A stretch of 64,000 bases of DNA from positions 41,857 to 105,856 of the forward strand of contig JBMHDL010000009.1 in assembly GCA_049889415.1 (NCBI GenBank), given 5' to 3'. The DNA comes from JAYQKL01 sp049889415 (GTDB lineage Bacteria > Pseudomonadota > Alphaproteobacteria > RS24). Under the pieces are notes generated by a model. The model had not been told where the DNA came from and searched no databases. It was given only the letters and a program-made list of their open reading frames with translations. Positions 8,032 through 17,066 of the stretch are shown here, piece by piece (position 1 is the stretch's first letter; each line of letters begins with the position of its first letter). Position numbers and translations under genes: made by a program.

Positions 8032-8670
8032 ATGAAAACAGCAACTAAATTTGCAGCAGCGCTTCTGGCCGGCTCGGTGTTCACAGCACCCGCCATGGCG
8101 CAGGATTTATCTTTTAACGCCGGAGTGACCAGCAACTACATCTGGCGCGGCATGACCCAGACCAATGACAATCCGGCATTCCAGGCCGGTGCTGATCTTG
8201 GTTTTGAGAGTGGCTTTTATCTCGGTACCTGGGCGTCCAATGTCGATTTCGGCGACGACACCAGCTACGAATGGGATCTTTATGGCGGCTATGCCGGCGA
8301 AGCCAATGGTGTCAGCTACGACATTGGTTACATTGCTTACATTTATGATGGCAACGAAGATCTCGATTTCGCCGAAATTTATGCGAGCATCGGCGCCGGC
8401 GGCGTCTCCTTCAGCCTGGCCTATCAGGTCGATAATGACGGCGACGAGGATCTGAACCACCTGTATTACAATCTCGGTTACGAAACCGAGGTCGGTGCTT
8501 ACACCGTCGGCCTCTCCGCCGGTATATACGACTATGACGGCGCAGGTGCGGATGAAGTGAATGATTATGCCCTGACCATTTCTAAGGACGAATTCACGCT
8601 CGCCATCACCGATACGGACCTGTCCGGCGCAGACCCGGAAGTTTCCCTGTCATATGGCATTGAATTTTAA
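8032..8670 (+). CDS. TorF-family putative porin (Gcw_chp)
   Basis: 212 residues. A clear signal peptide ends at Ala-Met-Ala-Gln (residue 24). The mature part has alternating aromatic/polar beta strands ('NAGVTSNYIWRGMTQT' near the start, ending in Phe), as in the TorF/Gcw_chp outer-membrane family, and it is very acidic. It is followed by glnK and amtB on the same strand, behind a sigma-54 promoter, so it may help bring a nitrogen compound through the outer membrane. The solute is unproven. Confidence 0.8.
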   Translation: MKTATKFAAALLAGSVFTAPAMAQDLSFNAGVTSNYIWRGMTQTNDNPAFQAGADLGFESGFYLGTWASNVDFGDDTSYEWDLYGGYAGEANGVSYDIGYIAYIYDGNEDLDFAEIYASIGAGGVSFSLAYQVDNDGDEDLNHLYYNLGYETEVGAYTVGLSAGIYDYDGAGADEVNDYALTISKDEFTLAITDTDLSGADPEVSLSYGIEF

Positions 8671-8684
8671 TGACACATAAAAGT

Positions 8685-8714
8685 ACGGGCCATATGCGGC
8701 AACATATGACCCGT
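8685..8714 (+). other. Hairpin between porin gene and glnK
   Basis: ACGGGCCATATG and CATATGACCCGT can pair (one mismatch) around a 6-base loop. Only a weak T-rich tail follows, so it may be an attenuator or an mRNA-stabilising stem between the porin and glnK, not a full terminator. Confidence 0.45.
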
Positions 8715-8742
8715 ATGTTCTTGCGAACAGAAGGAGTTAACA

Positions 8743-9081
8743 ATGAAAATGCTTGTAGCCATCATAAAGCCCTTCAAACTAGACGATGTACGTGAAGCTC
8801 TGTCATCTGTCAATGTTGAAGGGGTCACGGTCACCGAAGTTAAAGGGTATGGCCGTCAAAAAGGGCAAACCGAAATTTATCGGGGTGCCGAGTATGAAAT
8901 CAACTTTCTGCCAAAAATCAGAATCGAAATCGCTCTGGAGGACGATCAGATTGACGCCGCCTCTGATGCGATAATCGGGGCTGCCAAAACCGGACAGATC
9001 GGAGACGGCAAAATTTTCGTTTTGCCACTGGAAGCCGCGACCCGCATTCGCACAGGCGAAAGCGGCAGCGAAGCAATATAG
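8743..9081 (+). CDS. glnK: P-II nitrogen regulatory protein GlnK
   Basis: 112 residues, the exact P-II length. It opens MKMLVAIIKPFKLDDV and carries the T-loop with the uridylylated Tyr-51 ('YRGAEY'), then the B-loop 'GAAKTGQIGDGKIFVLP'. It is a trimeric cytosolic sensor of 2-oxoglutarate and ATP/ADP that blocks AmtB when ammonium is plentiful and signals to NtrB/GlnE. AAGGAG lies 7 bases before the ATG. amtB follows after 10 bases, the universal glnK-amtB pairing. Confidence 0.96.
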   Translation: MKMLVAIIKPFKLDDVREALSSVNVEGVTVTEVKGYGRQKGQTEIYRGAEYEINFLPKIRIEIALEDDQIDAASDAIIGAAKTGQIGDGKIFVLPLEAATRIRTGESGSEAI

Positions 9082-9091
9082 GAGTCTCATC

Positions 9092-10393
9092 ATGTACAAA
9101 ATTATGCAAAAAACATTCCTTGCCGGGCTAGGCCTGGCGTCCATCACGCTGGCCGGCCCCGCCCTTGCCGAGGTGCCGGGTGAGTCAGCCTATGTTTTCA
9201 ACTCACTGCTGTTCCTGATGTGCGGCTTTCTGGTCATGTTCATGGCCGCCGGCTTCGCCATGCTTGAAAGCGGCATGGTGCGGGCCAAAAATGTTGCCAC
9301 CATTTGCGTCAAGAACATCTCCCTGTTCGGCATTGCCGGCATTCTGTACTATCTGGTCGGTTACAACCTGATGTATGACGGCGTGGATGGCGGCTATATC
9401 GGCAGTTTCTCCATCTGGGGGCCAGATGACAGCGCCGCCATGGATGGCGACTTCAGCGGCGGCTATGCAGCCGGTTCGGACTGGTTCTTTCAGATGGTGT
9501 TTGTAGCGACCGCCGCTTCCATCGTCTCCGGAACCCTAGCAGAACGCATCAAACTCTGGAGCTTCCTGGCTTTCGTCGTCATTCTGACAGGTCTGATCTA
9601 CCCGATTCAAGGCTCCTGGCAGTGGGGCGGCGGCTGGTTGTCTGAAGCCGGTTTCTCCGATTTCGCCGGCTCCACTTTGGTTCACTCTGTCGGCGGCTGG
9701 GCCGCTCTGGTCGGGGCCATCATGCTCGGCGCCCGCACCGGAAAATATGATGCCGAAGGTCGCGTGACCCCGATTCAGGGCTCCTCCATGCCGCTGGCCA
9801 CATTGGGAACCTTCATTCTGTGGCTCGGCTGGTTTGGCTTTAACGGCGGTTCTCAACTCGCCATGGGGTCCGGCGCCGATGTGGTTGCGATTTCGCAGAT
9901 TTTCATCAACACCAACATGGCCGCTGCAGCCGGTGTGGTCGCCGCGATGGTCGCCACACAGGTTCTGTATGGCAAAGTTGACCTGACAATGGCCCTGAAC
10001 GGTGCCATCGGTGGACTGGTGTCTATTACCGCTGAACCGCTGACCCCAACCGTCCCGATGGCGATGCTGATTGGTGCTGTTGGTGGTGTCTTGGTGGTTC
10101 TGGCCGTCCCACTGCTTGACAAGTTCAAGATTGATGACGTGGTCGGCGCGATTCCGGCGCATCTGGTGTGCGGCATCTGGGGAACCATGGCTGTGCCGCT
10201 GACCAATACCGGTACCAGCTTCGCCACACAAGCTCTGGGTGTTGTCTCAATCGGCGCCTTTGCGGTGATCATGAGCATCATTGCCTGGACCATCCTGAAA
10301 TTCACCCTAGGCCTGCGGGTTTCGGATGAAGAGGAAATGGACGGTCTCGACAAAACAGAACTTGGTATCGAAGCTTATCCCGAGTTCACATAA
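9092..10393 (+). CDS. amtB: Ammonium transporter AmtB
   Basis: 433 residues with a cleavable signal (ending Ala-Leu-Ala-Glu near residue 27) and about eleven membrane segments. Conserved Amt features are seen: 'AGFAMLESGMVRAKN', the first pore histidine in 'STLVHSVGGWAALVGA', 'WFGFNGGS', and the second in 'IPAHLVCGIWGT'. It forms an inner-membrane trimer that passes ammonium and is gated by GlnK, encoded just upstream. A strong terminator ends the unit at 10420. Confidence 0.96.
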   Translation: MYKIMQKTFLAGLGLASITLAGPALAEVPGESAYVFNSLLFLMCGFLVMFMAAGFAMLESGMVRAKNVATICVKNISLFGIAGILYYLVGYNLMYDGVDGGYIGSFSIWGPDDSAAMDGDFSGGYAAGSDWFFQMVFVATAASIVSGTLAERIKLWSFLAFVVILTGLIYPIQGSWQWGGGWLSEAGFSDFAGSTLVHSVGGWAALVGAIMLGARTGKYDAEGRVTPIQGSSMPLATLGTFILWLGWFGFNGGSQLAMGSGADVVAISQIFINTNMAAAAGVVAAMVATQVLYGKVDLTMALNGAIGGLVSITAEPLTPTVPMAMLIGAVGGVLVVLAVPLLDKFKIDDVVGAIPAHLVCGIWGTMAVPLTNTGTSFATQALGVVSIGAFAVIMSIIAWTILKFTLGLRVSDEEEMDGLDKTELGIEAYPEFT

Positions 10394-10419
10394 TAAAAAT
10401 ACTCCTCGTAGTCACCTCA

Positions 10420-10453
10420 AGCCCCGGGCACCCTCCCGCCCGGGGCTTTTTTT
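10420..10453 (+). terminator. Rho-independent terminator after amtB
   Basis: AGCCCCGGGC and GCCCGGGGCT form a perfect 10-base GC-rich stem around an 8-base loop, followed by seven T residues. It lies 26 bases after the amtB stop. Confidence 0.93.
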
Positions 10454-10535
10454 GCCCGCATTTCCTTCTTGACCTTATTGCGCTATCTGTCTAAGGGGCG
10501 TTGTGGAAATTTTTCCCTGAAATCAGGCAACATCT

Positions 10536-12419
10536 ATGGATCAGCAACCAGACATATACGGCATTGACAAATGGGGGACAGGCTTTGTCACAACCCTTGC
10601 CAATGGTCATCTTGGCCTGTGCCATCCCGGTAAACCGGACGCGCCCCCGGTTGACATAACCCTGATCCTGGAAAACCTGACCCATCGTGGCATATCAGCC
10701 CCGATCCTGTTGCGGGTCAGCAATTTTCTCCAACACAATATAGAACAGATCAATCTGGCCTTTCAGGATGCAATTAGGGAAATCGGCTATCAGGGTACTT
10801 ATCAGGGTGTTTTTCCGATTAAAGTCAATCAGCAGGCGCAGGTCATTGAGCGGATTGTCGATTTCGGGCGCCCCTTTGCATTCGGACTGGAGGTCGGATC
10901 AAAGGCGGAGTTGCTGATTGCCCTGTCACAGGATCTGCCGGCAGAGGCCGCATTGGTCTGCAACGGGGTGAAGGACAATGAGTTCCTGCGCCTGGCGATG
11001 ATGTCCCAGCGCCTTGGGTTCAACACATTCATTGTTCTGGAAAGCCCGCGGGAACTGGATATGGTGCTGAACCTGGCAGATGCACTGGGTGTCCGCCCGC
11101 AGTTGGGTGTCCGCATCAAACTCACCAACAGGGTCAGCGGAAAGTGGTCGCAGTCCAGCGGTGACCGCAGCACATTCGGCATGACCATCGCACAAATCAT
11201 GGATGTGGTCTGCGCACTGCGTGCTCGGGGTTATCTTGATTGCCTGGTGCTGCAACACTCACATCTCGGATCTCAGGTTCCCAACATCATCGAAATCCGC
11301 ATGGCGACACAGGAAGCATGCCGTTTTTTTGCTGAGTTGAGCAAAGAAGGGGCACCGTTGCAATATCTTGATCTCGGCGGCGGTCTCGGCGTTGATTATA
11401 CCGGCGAGAAAACCGACAGTGTCAATTCCGCCAATTACAGCCTGCAGGAATATTGCCTGAACATCGTTGAGACGGTGACCTATGAAATGAATGAGAACGG
11501 CCTGGTCCATCCTGTCATTTTGACCGAAAGCGGCCGCGCTTGCGTCGCCCAGTCCTCCATGCTGCTGTTCAATGTGCTGGAAGCGACCCATTATGACAGC
11601 CAAACCGCGGTAGCCCCGGAAGCGGACGACCATCCTCTATTAAAAAACATGTATGCGGTAGAAAAATACCTGTCTGCGGAACGGCTGCAGGAATGCTGGA
11701 ATGATTTGATCTTTTACCGTGACGAAATGCGGGCCTTGTTCCGGCGCAACCAGACCAGCCTGGCAATGACCGCCAAGGCGGAAAAACTCTATCTTTTTTA
11801 CATGAGCAAAATTAAGTCCCTGCTCAACGGCCTTGCGGACATTAATGATGACCTGCGCGAAGCCCTCGACCGTGTTTCCGACATATACCATTGCAATTTT
11901 TCTCTCTTCCAAAGCCTTCCGGATGTCTGGGCCATTGATCAAATTCACCCAATTGCTCCAATCAGCCGCCATAATGAGGTGCCGACCCGGCATGTAATAC
12001 TGAGCGACATCACCTGCGACAGTGACGGCAAAATTGACCGTTTTGTCCTTGGAAGCGGAATTTCCAAAACTCTGCCCGTCCATGAACCCGATGATGCGGA
12101 CGACTATTATCTGTGCGTCTTTTTCATCGGCGCTTATCAGGAAACGCTTGGCGATCTGCATAATCTGTTTGGCGACACCAATGTGGTGACGATTGAACTG
12201 GATGGAAATGGCGGCTTTGAGCTGGTCCATGAACTGGAGGGCGACACGGTTGAGCAGGTTTTGAGCTATGTGGAATATGACCCGAAACAGATGATTGATG
12301 ATTTCAAGAAGATCGCTGAAAAAGGCGTAAAGCGTGGCAAGATCACCGCATCCGACCGACGCGACATCATCCGGGATTTCAAGGAGAGCATTCAGGGCTA
12401 CACCTATTATGAGTCTTGA
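10536..12419 (+). CDS. speA: Biosynthetic arginine decarboxylase
   Basis: 627 residues, in the range of PLP fold-III SpeA enzymes. It converts arginine to agmatine and CO2. The PLP lysine is in 'GVFPIKVNQQ' near residue 94; the barrel phosphate-binding region is 'LDLGGGLGVDYTG'; the C-terminal active-site Cys lies in 'ITCDSDGKID'. First gene of a four-gene spermidine operon on the plus strand (24 bases to the next gene), after the amtB terminator. Confidence 0.93.
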   Translation: MDQQPDIYGIDKWGTGFVTTLANGHLGLCHPGKPDAPPVDITLILENLTHRGISAPILLRVSNFLQHNIEQINLAFQDAIREIGYQGTYQGVFPIKVNQQAQVIERIVDFGRPFAFGLEVGSKAELLIALSQDLPAEAALVCNGVKDNEFLRLAMMSQRLGFNTFIVLESPRELDMVLNLADALGVRPQLGVRIKLTNRVSGKWSQSSGDRSTFGMTIAQIMDVVCALRARGYLDCLVLQHSHLGSQVPNIIEIRMATQEACRFFAELSKEGAPLQYLDLGGGLGVDYTGEKTDSVNSANYSLQEYCLNIVETVTYEMNENGLVHPVILTESGRACVAQSSMLLFNVLEATHYDSQTAVAPEADDHPLLKNMYAVEKYLSAERLQECWNDLIFYRDEMRALFRRNQTSLAMTAKAEKLYLFYMSKIKSLLNGLADINDDLREALDRVSDIYHCNFSLFQSLPDVWAIDQIHPIAPISRHNEVPTRHVILSDITCDSDGKIDRFVLGSGISKTLPVHEPDDADDYYLCVFFIGAYQETLGDLHNLFGDTNVVTIELDGNGGFELVHELEGDTVEQVLSYVEYDPKQMIDDFKKIAEKGVKRGKITASDRRDIIRDFKESIQGYTYYES

Positions 12420-12442
12420 GGGATTGAGAGAAAGGCACATTT

Positions 12443-13660
12443 ATGTCTAGTATTTTGGTGATAGGCGCCGGCGGCGTCGGGTCGGTTGCAGCGCACAAAA
12501 TGGCCATGCATGCGGATATTTTCACCGACATCACACTGGCCAGCCGGCGGGTCGCAAAATGTGATGCCATTGCCGAAAGCGTGCGGAAGCGCTGCGGGGT
12601 GACCATCCGCACGGCCGAACTGGACGCTGATGATGTTGACCAAACCATCCGGCTAATTGAGGCCGTTCAACCCAAGCTGGTGGTCAATTTGGCTCTGCCT
12701 TATCAGGATCTGGCAATCATGGAAGCCTGCCTGGCCACGGGCGTGCATTATCTCGATACCGCCAATTACGAACCCAGAGACGAAGCCAAATTCGAATATC
12801 ATTGGCAATGGGCCTATCAGGAACGCTTCGAGCAGGCCGGCCTGATGGCATTGTTGGGGTCGGGCTTTGATCCGGGCGTGACCAATGTGTTCACGGCCCA
12901 TATCGCCAAGCATTGTCTGGATGAGCTGCACAGCCTCGATATTCTTGATTGCAATGGCGGCGATCACGGCCAGCATTTCGCCACCAACTTCAATCCCGAA
13001 ATCAATATTCGCGAAGTAACCGCCAATGCGCGTCATTGGGAGAAACTCAACGGTACGGGGGCATGGGTCGAAAGCCCGGCCTTATCACACAAACAGGTTT
13101 TCGACTTTCCGGAGGTCGGCGTGCGCAACATGTATCTGATGTATCATGAGGAGTTGGAGAGCCTGTCGAAAAACTATCCGACCCTCAACCGGGCGCGATT
13201 CTGGATGACTTTCGGCGATGCTTATCTCAAGCATTTGGAGGTTTTACAGAATGTCGGCATGACCGCAATCGAACCGGTTCTTTATGAAGGGCACGAAATT
13301 GTGCCATTGCAATTCCTCAAGGCCGTATTGCCGGAGCCGGCGAGCCTTGGGCAAAGTACCACGGGCAAAACCTGCATCGGCAACATCATCACCGGCCTGA
13401 AAGACGGGCGGGAAAAAACCTTTTATGTGTATAATATCTGCGACCATGAGCAGTGTTTTGACGAAGTCGGTGCACAGGCAGTCAGCTATACGACCGGCGT
13501 ACCGGCCATGATCGGCGCCGCCCTGATGGTGCAGGGTGTTTGGGATAAAAAGGGCGTGGTCAATATGGAAGAGCTGAATCCGGACCCGTTCATGGCTATG
13601 CTGAACGAAAACGGCCTACCCTGGCAGCTCAGGGAATTGGACGCGCCGGTCGATTTCTGA
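12443..13660 (+). CDS. Carboxy(nor)spermidine synthase/dehydrogenase, saccharopine dehydrogenase-like
   Basis: 405 residues. The N-terminal Rossmann loop is 'VIGAGGVGSVAAHKMA' (residues 5-20), with 'ASRRVAKCD' supporting NADP binding. Sequence and context match carboxyspermidine dehydrogenase: reductive condensation of aspartate semialdehyde with a diamine. In the usual route the amine is putrescine, giving carboxyspermidine. Because agmatine is made and used in the same operon, the amine could instead be agmatine (the CAPA route described in cyanobacteria). It sits between speA and nspC. Confidence 0.88.
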   Translation: MSSILVIGAGGVGSVAAHKMAMHADIFTDITLASRRVAKCDAIAESVRKRCGVTIRTAELDADDVDQTIRLIEAVQPKLVVNLALPYQDLAIMEACLATGVHYLDTANYEPRDEAKFEYHWQWAYQERFEQAGLMALLGSGFDPGVTNVFTAHIAKHCLDELHSLDILDCNGGDHGQHFATNFNPEINIREVTANARHWEKLNGTGAWVESPALSHKQVFDFPEVGVRNMYLMYHEELESLSKNYPTLNRARFWMTFGDAYLKHLEVLQNVGMTAIEPVLYEGHEIVPLQFLKAVLPEPASLGQSTTGKTCIGNIITGLKDGREKTFYVYNICDHEQCFDEVGAQAVSYTTGVPAMIGAALMVQGVWDKKGVVNMEELNPDPFMAMLNENGLPWQLRELDAPVDF

Positions 13661-13684
13661 TCCTTACAACCACAGGTACAAGCC

Positions 13685-14845
13685 ATGATGTCGACAAAAT
13701 CATACAGCGCCGGACGGTTTGCGGACTTTGATCTGATGCGGGTACCAAGCCCCTGTTTTGTTGTCGACGAAGCGGCAGTCCGCCGCAATCTAACCGTGTT
13801 GTCCGGTTTGGCTGAGGCGTCCGGGTGCAAAATCCTCGGCGCCTTGAAAGCGTTTTCCTTCTGGCGTCTGGCGCCTCTTATATCCCAGCATGTGGCCGGC
13901 AGCTGCGCCTCCGGCCTGTGGGAAGCAAAACTGGCCCATAAACATTACGGCGGCGAGGTTGAGACCTTTTCCCCAGCTTATAAAGCCGCTGAAATGGATG
14001 ACATCGCAAGCCTATCAGACCATGTCGTGTTTAACACACCGGCGCAGCTCGAAACCTTCGCAATGCAGGCAAAGGCCAAGGGCGCATCGCTGGGCCTGCG
14101 CATTAATCCGCAACACTCCGAGGGGCCGGTGGAGAGATATGACCCCTGCGCGCGCGGCTCCCGGCTTGGCTGGCCGATTTCCCAACTCACAGCCGACCAT
14201 CTTACTATAGTGGACGGGCTGCATCTTCATACATTGTGCGAACAGGGCTTTGAGCCTCTGCAGCGGACATGGGCAGCCATTGAAGCAAAACTGCTCCCCT
14301 TCGCCGGGCAACTGCAATGGCTCAATCTTGGTGGTGGGCATTTGATCACGTCGCCAGATTATGACATCGCGGCCTTAACCCGGTTTTTGCAGGACCTTGC
14401 AAAAAACATGCAGGCCCAGATTTATCTCGAGCCGGGAACAGCCATCGCTTTTGACGCCGGCATTCTGGTCGGCGAGGTTTTAGATGTCATGGACAATGAT
14501 GGGCCGAACGCCATTCTGGACATCTCAGCGACCTGTCACATGCCGGATGTGCTGGAAGCCCCCTATCGCCCGGCCTTGCTGGGAGAAGACCCTGAGGGCA
14601 CCAAAATTCGGTTGGGCGGGCCAAGCTGCCTTGCCGGTGACGTCATCGGGACTTATGGATTTAACACGGTGCCGGCCCCGGGCCAGCGTCTCGCCTTTCT
14701 GGATCAGGCACATTATTCCATGGTCAAAACCACCACATTCAATGGCGTGCAGCTTCCCAGCCTCGCGCTTTGGAACAGCGAAACGGATGCTTTGGAAATT
14801 GTCAAAAACTTCACTTATGCGGATTTCGAGGGGCGTTTGTCATGA
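13685..14845 (+). CDS. nspC: Carboxynorspermidine/carboxyspermidine decarboxylase
   Basis: 386 residues, PLP fold-III decarboxylase. The PLP lysine is in 'LGALKAFS' near residue 55, the glycine-rich phosphate loop is 'LNLGGGH' near 215, and 'DISATCHMPDVLE' carries the active-site Cys. It decarboxylates the product of the preceding enzyme to spermidine (or aminopropylagmatine). Its stop overlaps the next start as ATGA. Confidence 0.9.
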   Translation: MMSTKSYSAGRFADFDLMRVPSPCFVVDEAAVRRNLTVLSGLAEASGCKILGALKAFSFWRLAPLISQHVAGSCASGLWEAKLAHKHYGGEVETFSPAYKAAEMDDIASLSDHVVFNTPAQLETFAMQAKAKGASLGLRINPQHSEGPVERYDPCARGSRLGWPISQLTADHLTIVDGLHLHTLCEQGFEPLQRTWAAIEAKLLPFAGQLQWLNLGGGHLITSPDYDIAALTRFLQDLAKNMQAQIYLEPGTAIAFDAGILVGEVLDVMDNDGPNAILDISATCHMPDVLEAPYRPALLGEDPEGTKIRLGGPSCLAGDVIGTYGFNTVPAPGQRLAFLDQAHYSMVKTTTFNGVQLPSLALWNSETDALEIVKNFTYADFEGRLS

Positions 14846-15714
14846 CAATCGAACATATCTCAGACCAGTTTTTGGGCGAGGAGCTTTTGGATTCAGAAAA
14901 TCGCCGCGACACAGCACGTTTTCAGGTTATCCCCTGCGGACTGGAGAAAACCGTGTCCTACGGCACAGGGACGGCACACGGGCCGGCCGCCATTATTGCC
15001 GCTAGCCATCAGCTGGAACGCCTGTTTGAAGGTCTGGAACCCGCCAAAGCAGGCATATTCACCCATCCATCGATCGATTGCACCCAGCCGATTGACGCTG
15101 CCCTGCAGGATTTACGACAGCTGACGGGGGAAATCACATCCAATGGACAGATCCCCGTCACTCTGGGTGGCGAACATTCCCTGTCATACGGGGCGGTCAT
15201 GGGGGTTGTTGATGCCCTGCAAGAGCCGGTCGGTCTGGTGCATATTGACGCCCATGCCGATTTCCGAGACGCTTATCAAGGGCACAAGCACTCGCATGCT
15301 AGCGTCATGAATTTGCTGGCCAAAGAGGGGCTCCCCATGGCGAGCTTTGGGGTGCGAGCGTTATCGCAAGAAGAAGATGAGGCACGGCGCACCCATGGCG
15401 TCATCACCTATGACGCCGTCATGCTGGTGCGTCAAAATATAGCCTGCGTGGAATTGCCGGCGGATTTTCCGGAAAACATATATGTGACTTTTGACCTTGA
15501 TGGGCTGGACCCGAGTGTTCTGCCGGCCACCGGCACACCGGTGCCGGGCGGTCTTGGTTATTATCAGGCACTGGATCTGGTGCGTACCAGCCTGGCCGGA
15601 CGCCGCTGTGTCGGGATTGACGTGGTTGAGCTTGCACCCGCTTCAGGCCAGACCTATAGTGAGTTCACCGCCGCACAAATATCCTATGCGCTCATGGGAT
15701 ATGCACTTGTTTAA
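14842..15714 (+). CDS. speB: Agmatinase-family ureohydrolase
   Basis: 290 residues, Mn-dependent ureohydrolase. Metal motifs are present: 'GGEHS', 'HIDAHADFRD' and 'FDLDGLDPS'. The loop after the second motif ('YQGHKHSHASVM') is like archaeal and thermophile SpeB enzymes. It releases urea from agmatine to give putrescine, or from N1-aminopropylagmatine to give spermidine; the sequence alone does not decide. I start at the ATG overlapping the nspC stop. Confidence 0.87.
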   Translation: MTIEHISDQFLGEELLDSENRRDTARFQVIPCGLEKTVSYGTGTAHGPAAIIAASHQLERLFEGLEPAKAGIFTHPSIDCTQPIDAALQDLRQLTGEITSNGQIPVTLGGEHSLSYGAVMGVVDALQEPVGLVHIDAHADFRDAYQGHKHSHASVMNLLAKEGLPMASFGVRALSQEEDEARRTHGVITYDAVMLVRQNIACVELPADFPENIYVTFDLDGLDPSVLPATGTPVPGGLGYYQALDLVRTSLAGRRCVGIDVVELAPASGQTYSEFTAAQISYALMGYALV

Positions 15715-15739
15715 GGACTGTAAGTAGAGGGTAACCACC

Positions 15740-17032
15740 ATGACTGAGTCGAAAAATCCAGAAACCATTGTTCTTCATTCCGGGTGGCGCAACGACCCGA
15801 CTACTGGCTCCGTCGCGGTTCCGATTCACCAGACAACCAGCTATCAGTTCAATGACACGGAGCATGCGTCAAACCTGTTCGCCCTGTCAGAGCTTGGCAA
15901 TATCTATACCCGACTGATGAACCCGACCACTGATGTTCTGGAACAGCGCGTAGCAACACTTGAAGGCGGCGCGGCGGCACTCGGGGTTGCCTCCGGGCAG
16001 ACGGCTTCGGCCATGGCCATTCAGAACATCGCCCGCGCCGGTGACAATATTGTTTCCTCGACCGACCTTTACGGTGGCACCTGGAACCTATTTTCCAACA
16101 CTCTGAAGGATATGGGCATTGAGGTGCGCTTTGTCGACCCGGCCGACCCTGCAGCCTTTGAACAGGCTACTGATGAAAACACCCGCGCCTATTACGCTGA
16201 AACACTGCCCAATCCGAAACTGCAGGTCTTCCCGATCAAGGCCGTCTCCGATATTGGCCGCAAGCACGGCATACCGCTGATCATGGACAATACCGCAGCA
16301 CCCGTCATTTGCCGTCCGTTTGATCACGGCGCCGCCATCATTGTTTACAGCTCGACCAAATATATTGGCGGTCACGGCACATCAATCGGCGGCTTGATTG
16401 TCGATGGCGGCAATTTCGATTGGGAGGGCGCCGGTCAGCGCCAGCCTATGCTCAACAACCCGGACCCGTCTTATCACGGTGCCGTGTGGACGGAGGCCGT
16501 CAAACCGCTCGGCCCGATTGCTTATATTTTGAAAGCCCGCACGACCCTGTTGCGCGACCTGGGCGGCGCCATGAGCCCGTTCAACGCCTTTATGTTCCTG
16601 CAAGGCATGGAAACCCTGCCCCTGCGCATGCGGGCGCACTGCGAAAACGCCAATGCTGTTGCCGCTTTTCTGAAACAGCAGCCACAGGTGACCTCAGTCA
16701 TTCATCCAAGTCTGATGGAAGGTGACCACCGCCAGCGCGCCGATGCGGTTTTGTCAGGCGGCTATGGCGCCCTGCTCGGCTTTGAACTGGCTGGCGGTGT
16801 TGAGGCCGGCAAAGCCTTCATCAATGCGCTGGAGCTTCTTTATCACGTCGCCAATATCGGGGATGCCCGCTCGCTCGCCATCCACCCGGCCAGCACCACC
16901 CACAGCCAGTTGAACGCCGAAGAGCAGCTGGCCTCGGGTGTGACGCCCGGCTATGTCCGCCTGTCCATCGGCATTGAGCATATTGACGACATCCTGGCTG
17001 ACATCTCTCGGGCTTTAAAAGCCGCCGGTTAA
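15740..17032 (+). CDS. metY: O-acetylhomoserine sulfhydrylase / Cys-Met metabolism PLP enzyme
   Basis: 430 residues, PLP transsulfuration family. 'NIYTRLMNPTTDVLEQRVATLEGG', the PLP lysine in 'YSSTKYIGGHGTSIGG', and 'GDARSLAIHPASTTHSQL' fit the longer MetY type, which makes homocysteine from O-acetylhomoserine and sulfide. Methionine gamma-lyase is the main alternative. It follows speB by 25 bases, so co-transcription with the polyamine genes is likely; both pathways draw on aspartate semialdehyde. Confidence 0.85.
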   Translation: MTESKNPETIVLHSGWRNDPTTGSVAVPIHQTTSYQFNDTEHASNLFALSELGNIYTRLMNPTTDVLEQRVATLEGGAAALGVASGQTASAMAIQNIARAGDNIVSSTDLYGGTWNLFSNTLKDMGIEVRFVDPADPAAFEQATDENTRAYYAETLPNPKLQVFPIKAVSDIGRKHGIPLIMDNTAAPVICRPFDHGAAIIVYSSTKYIGGHGTSIGGLIVDGGNFDWEGAGQRQPMLNNPDPSYHGAVWTEAVKPLGPIAYILKARTTLLRDLGGAMSPFNAFMFLQGMETLPLRMRAHCENANAVAAFLKQQPQVTSVIHPSLMEGDHRQRADAVLSGGYGALLGFELAGGVEAGKAFINALELLYHVANIGDARSLAIHPASTTHSQLNAEEQLASGVTPGYVRLSIGIEHIDDILADISRALKAAG

Positions 17033-17066
17033 AACGGTCATGGCACAGGAGACAGGGGAAATAGAC

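Noticed and set aside
9536..10231. 231-codon open frame antisense to amtB
   Set aside because: Its His/Gly/Gln-rich translation mirrors amtB codons, and it has no ribosome site or family resemblance.
14770..14841. 24-codon extension of the ureohydrolase
   Set aside because: It lies within nspC in another frame; the overlapping ATG gives the family start.
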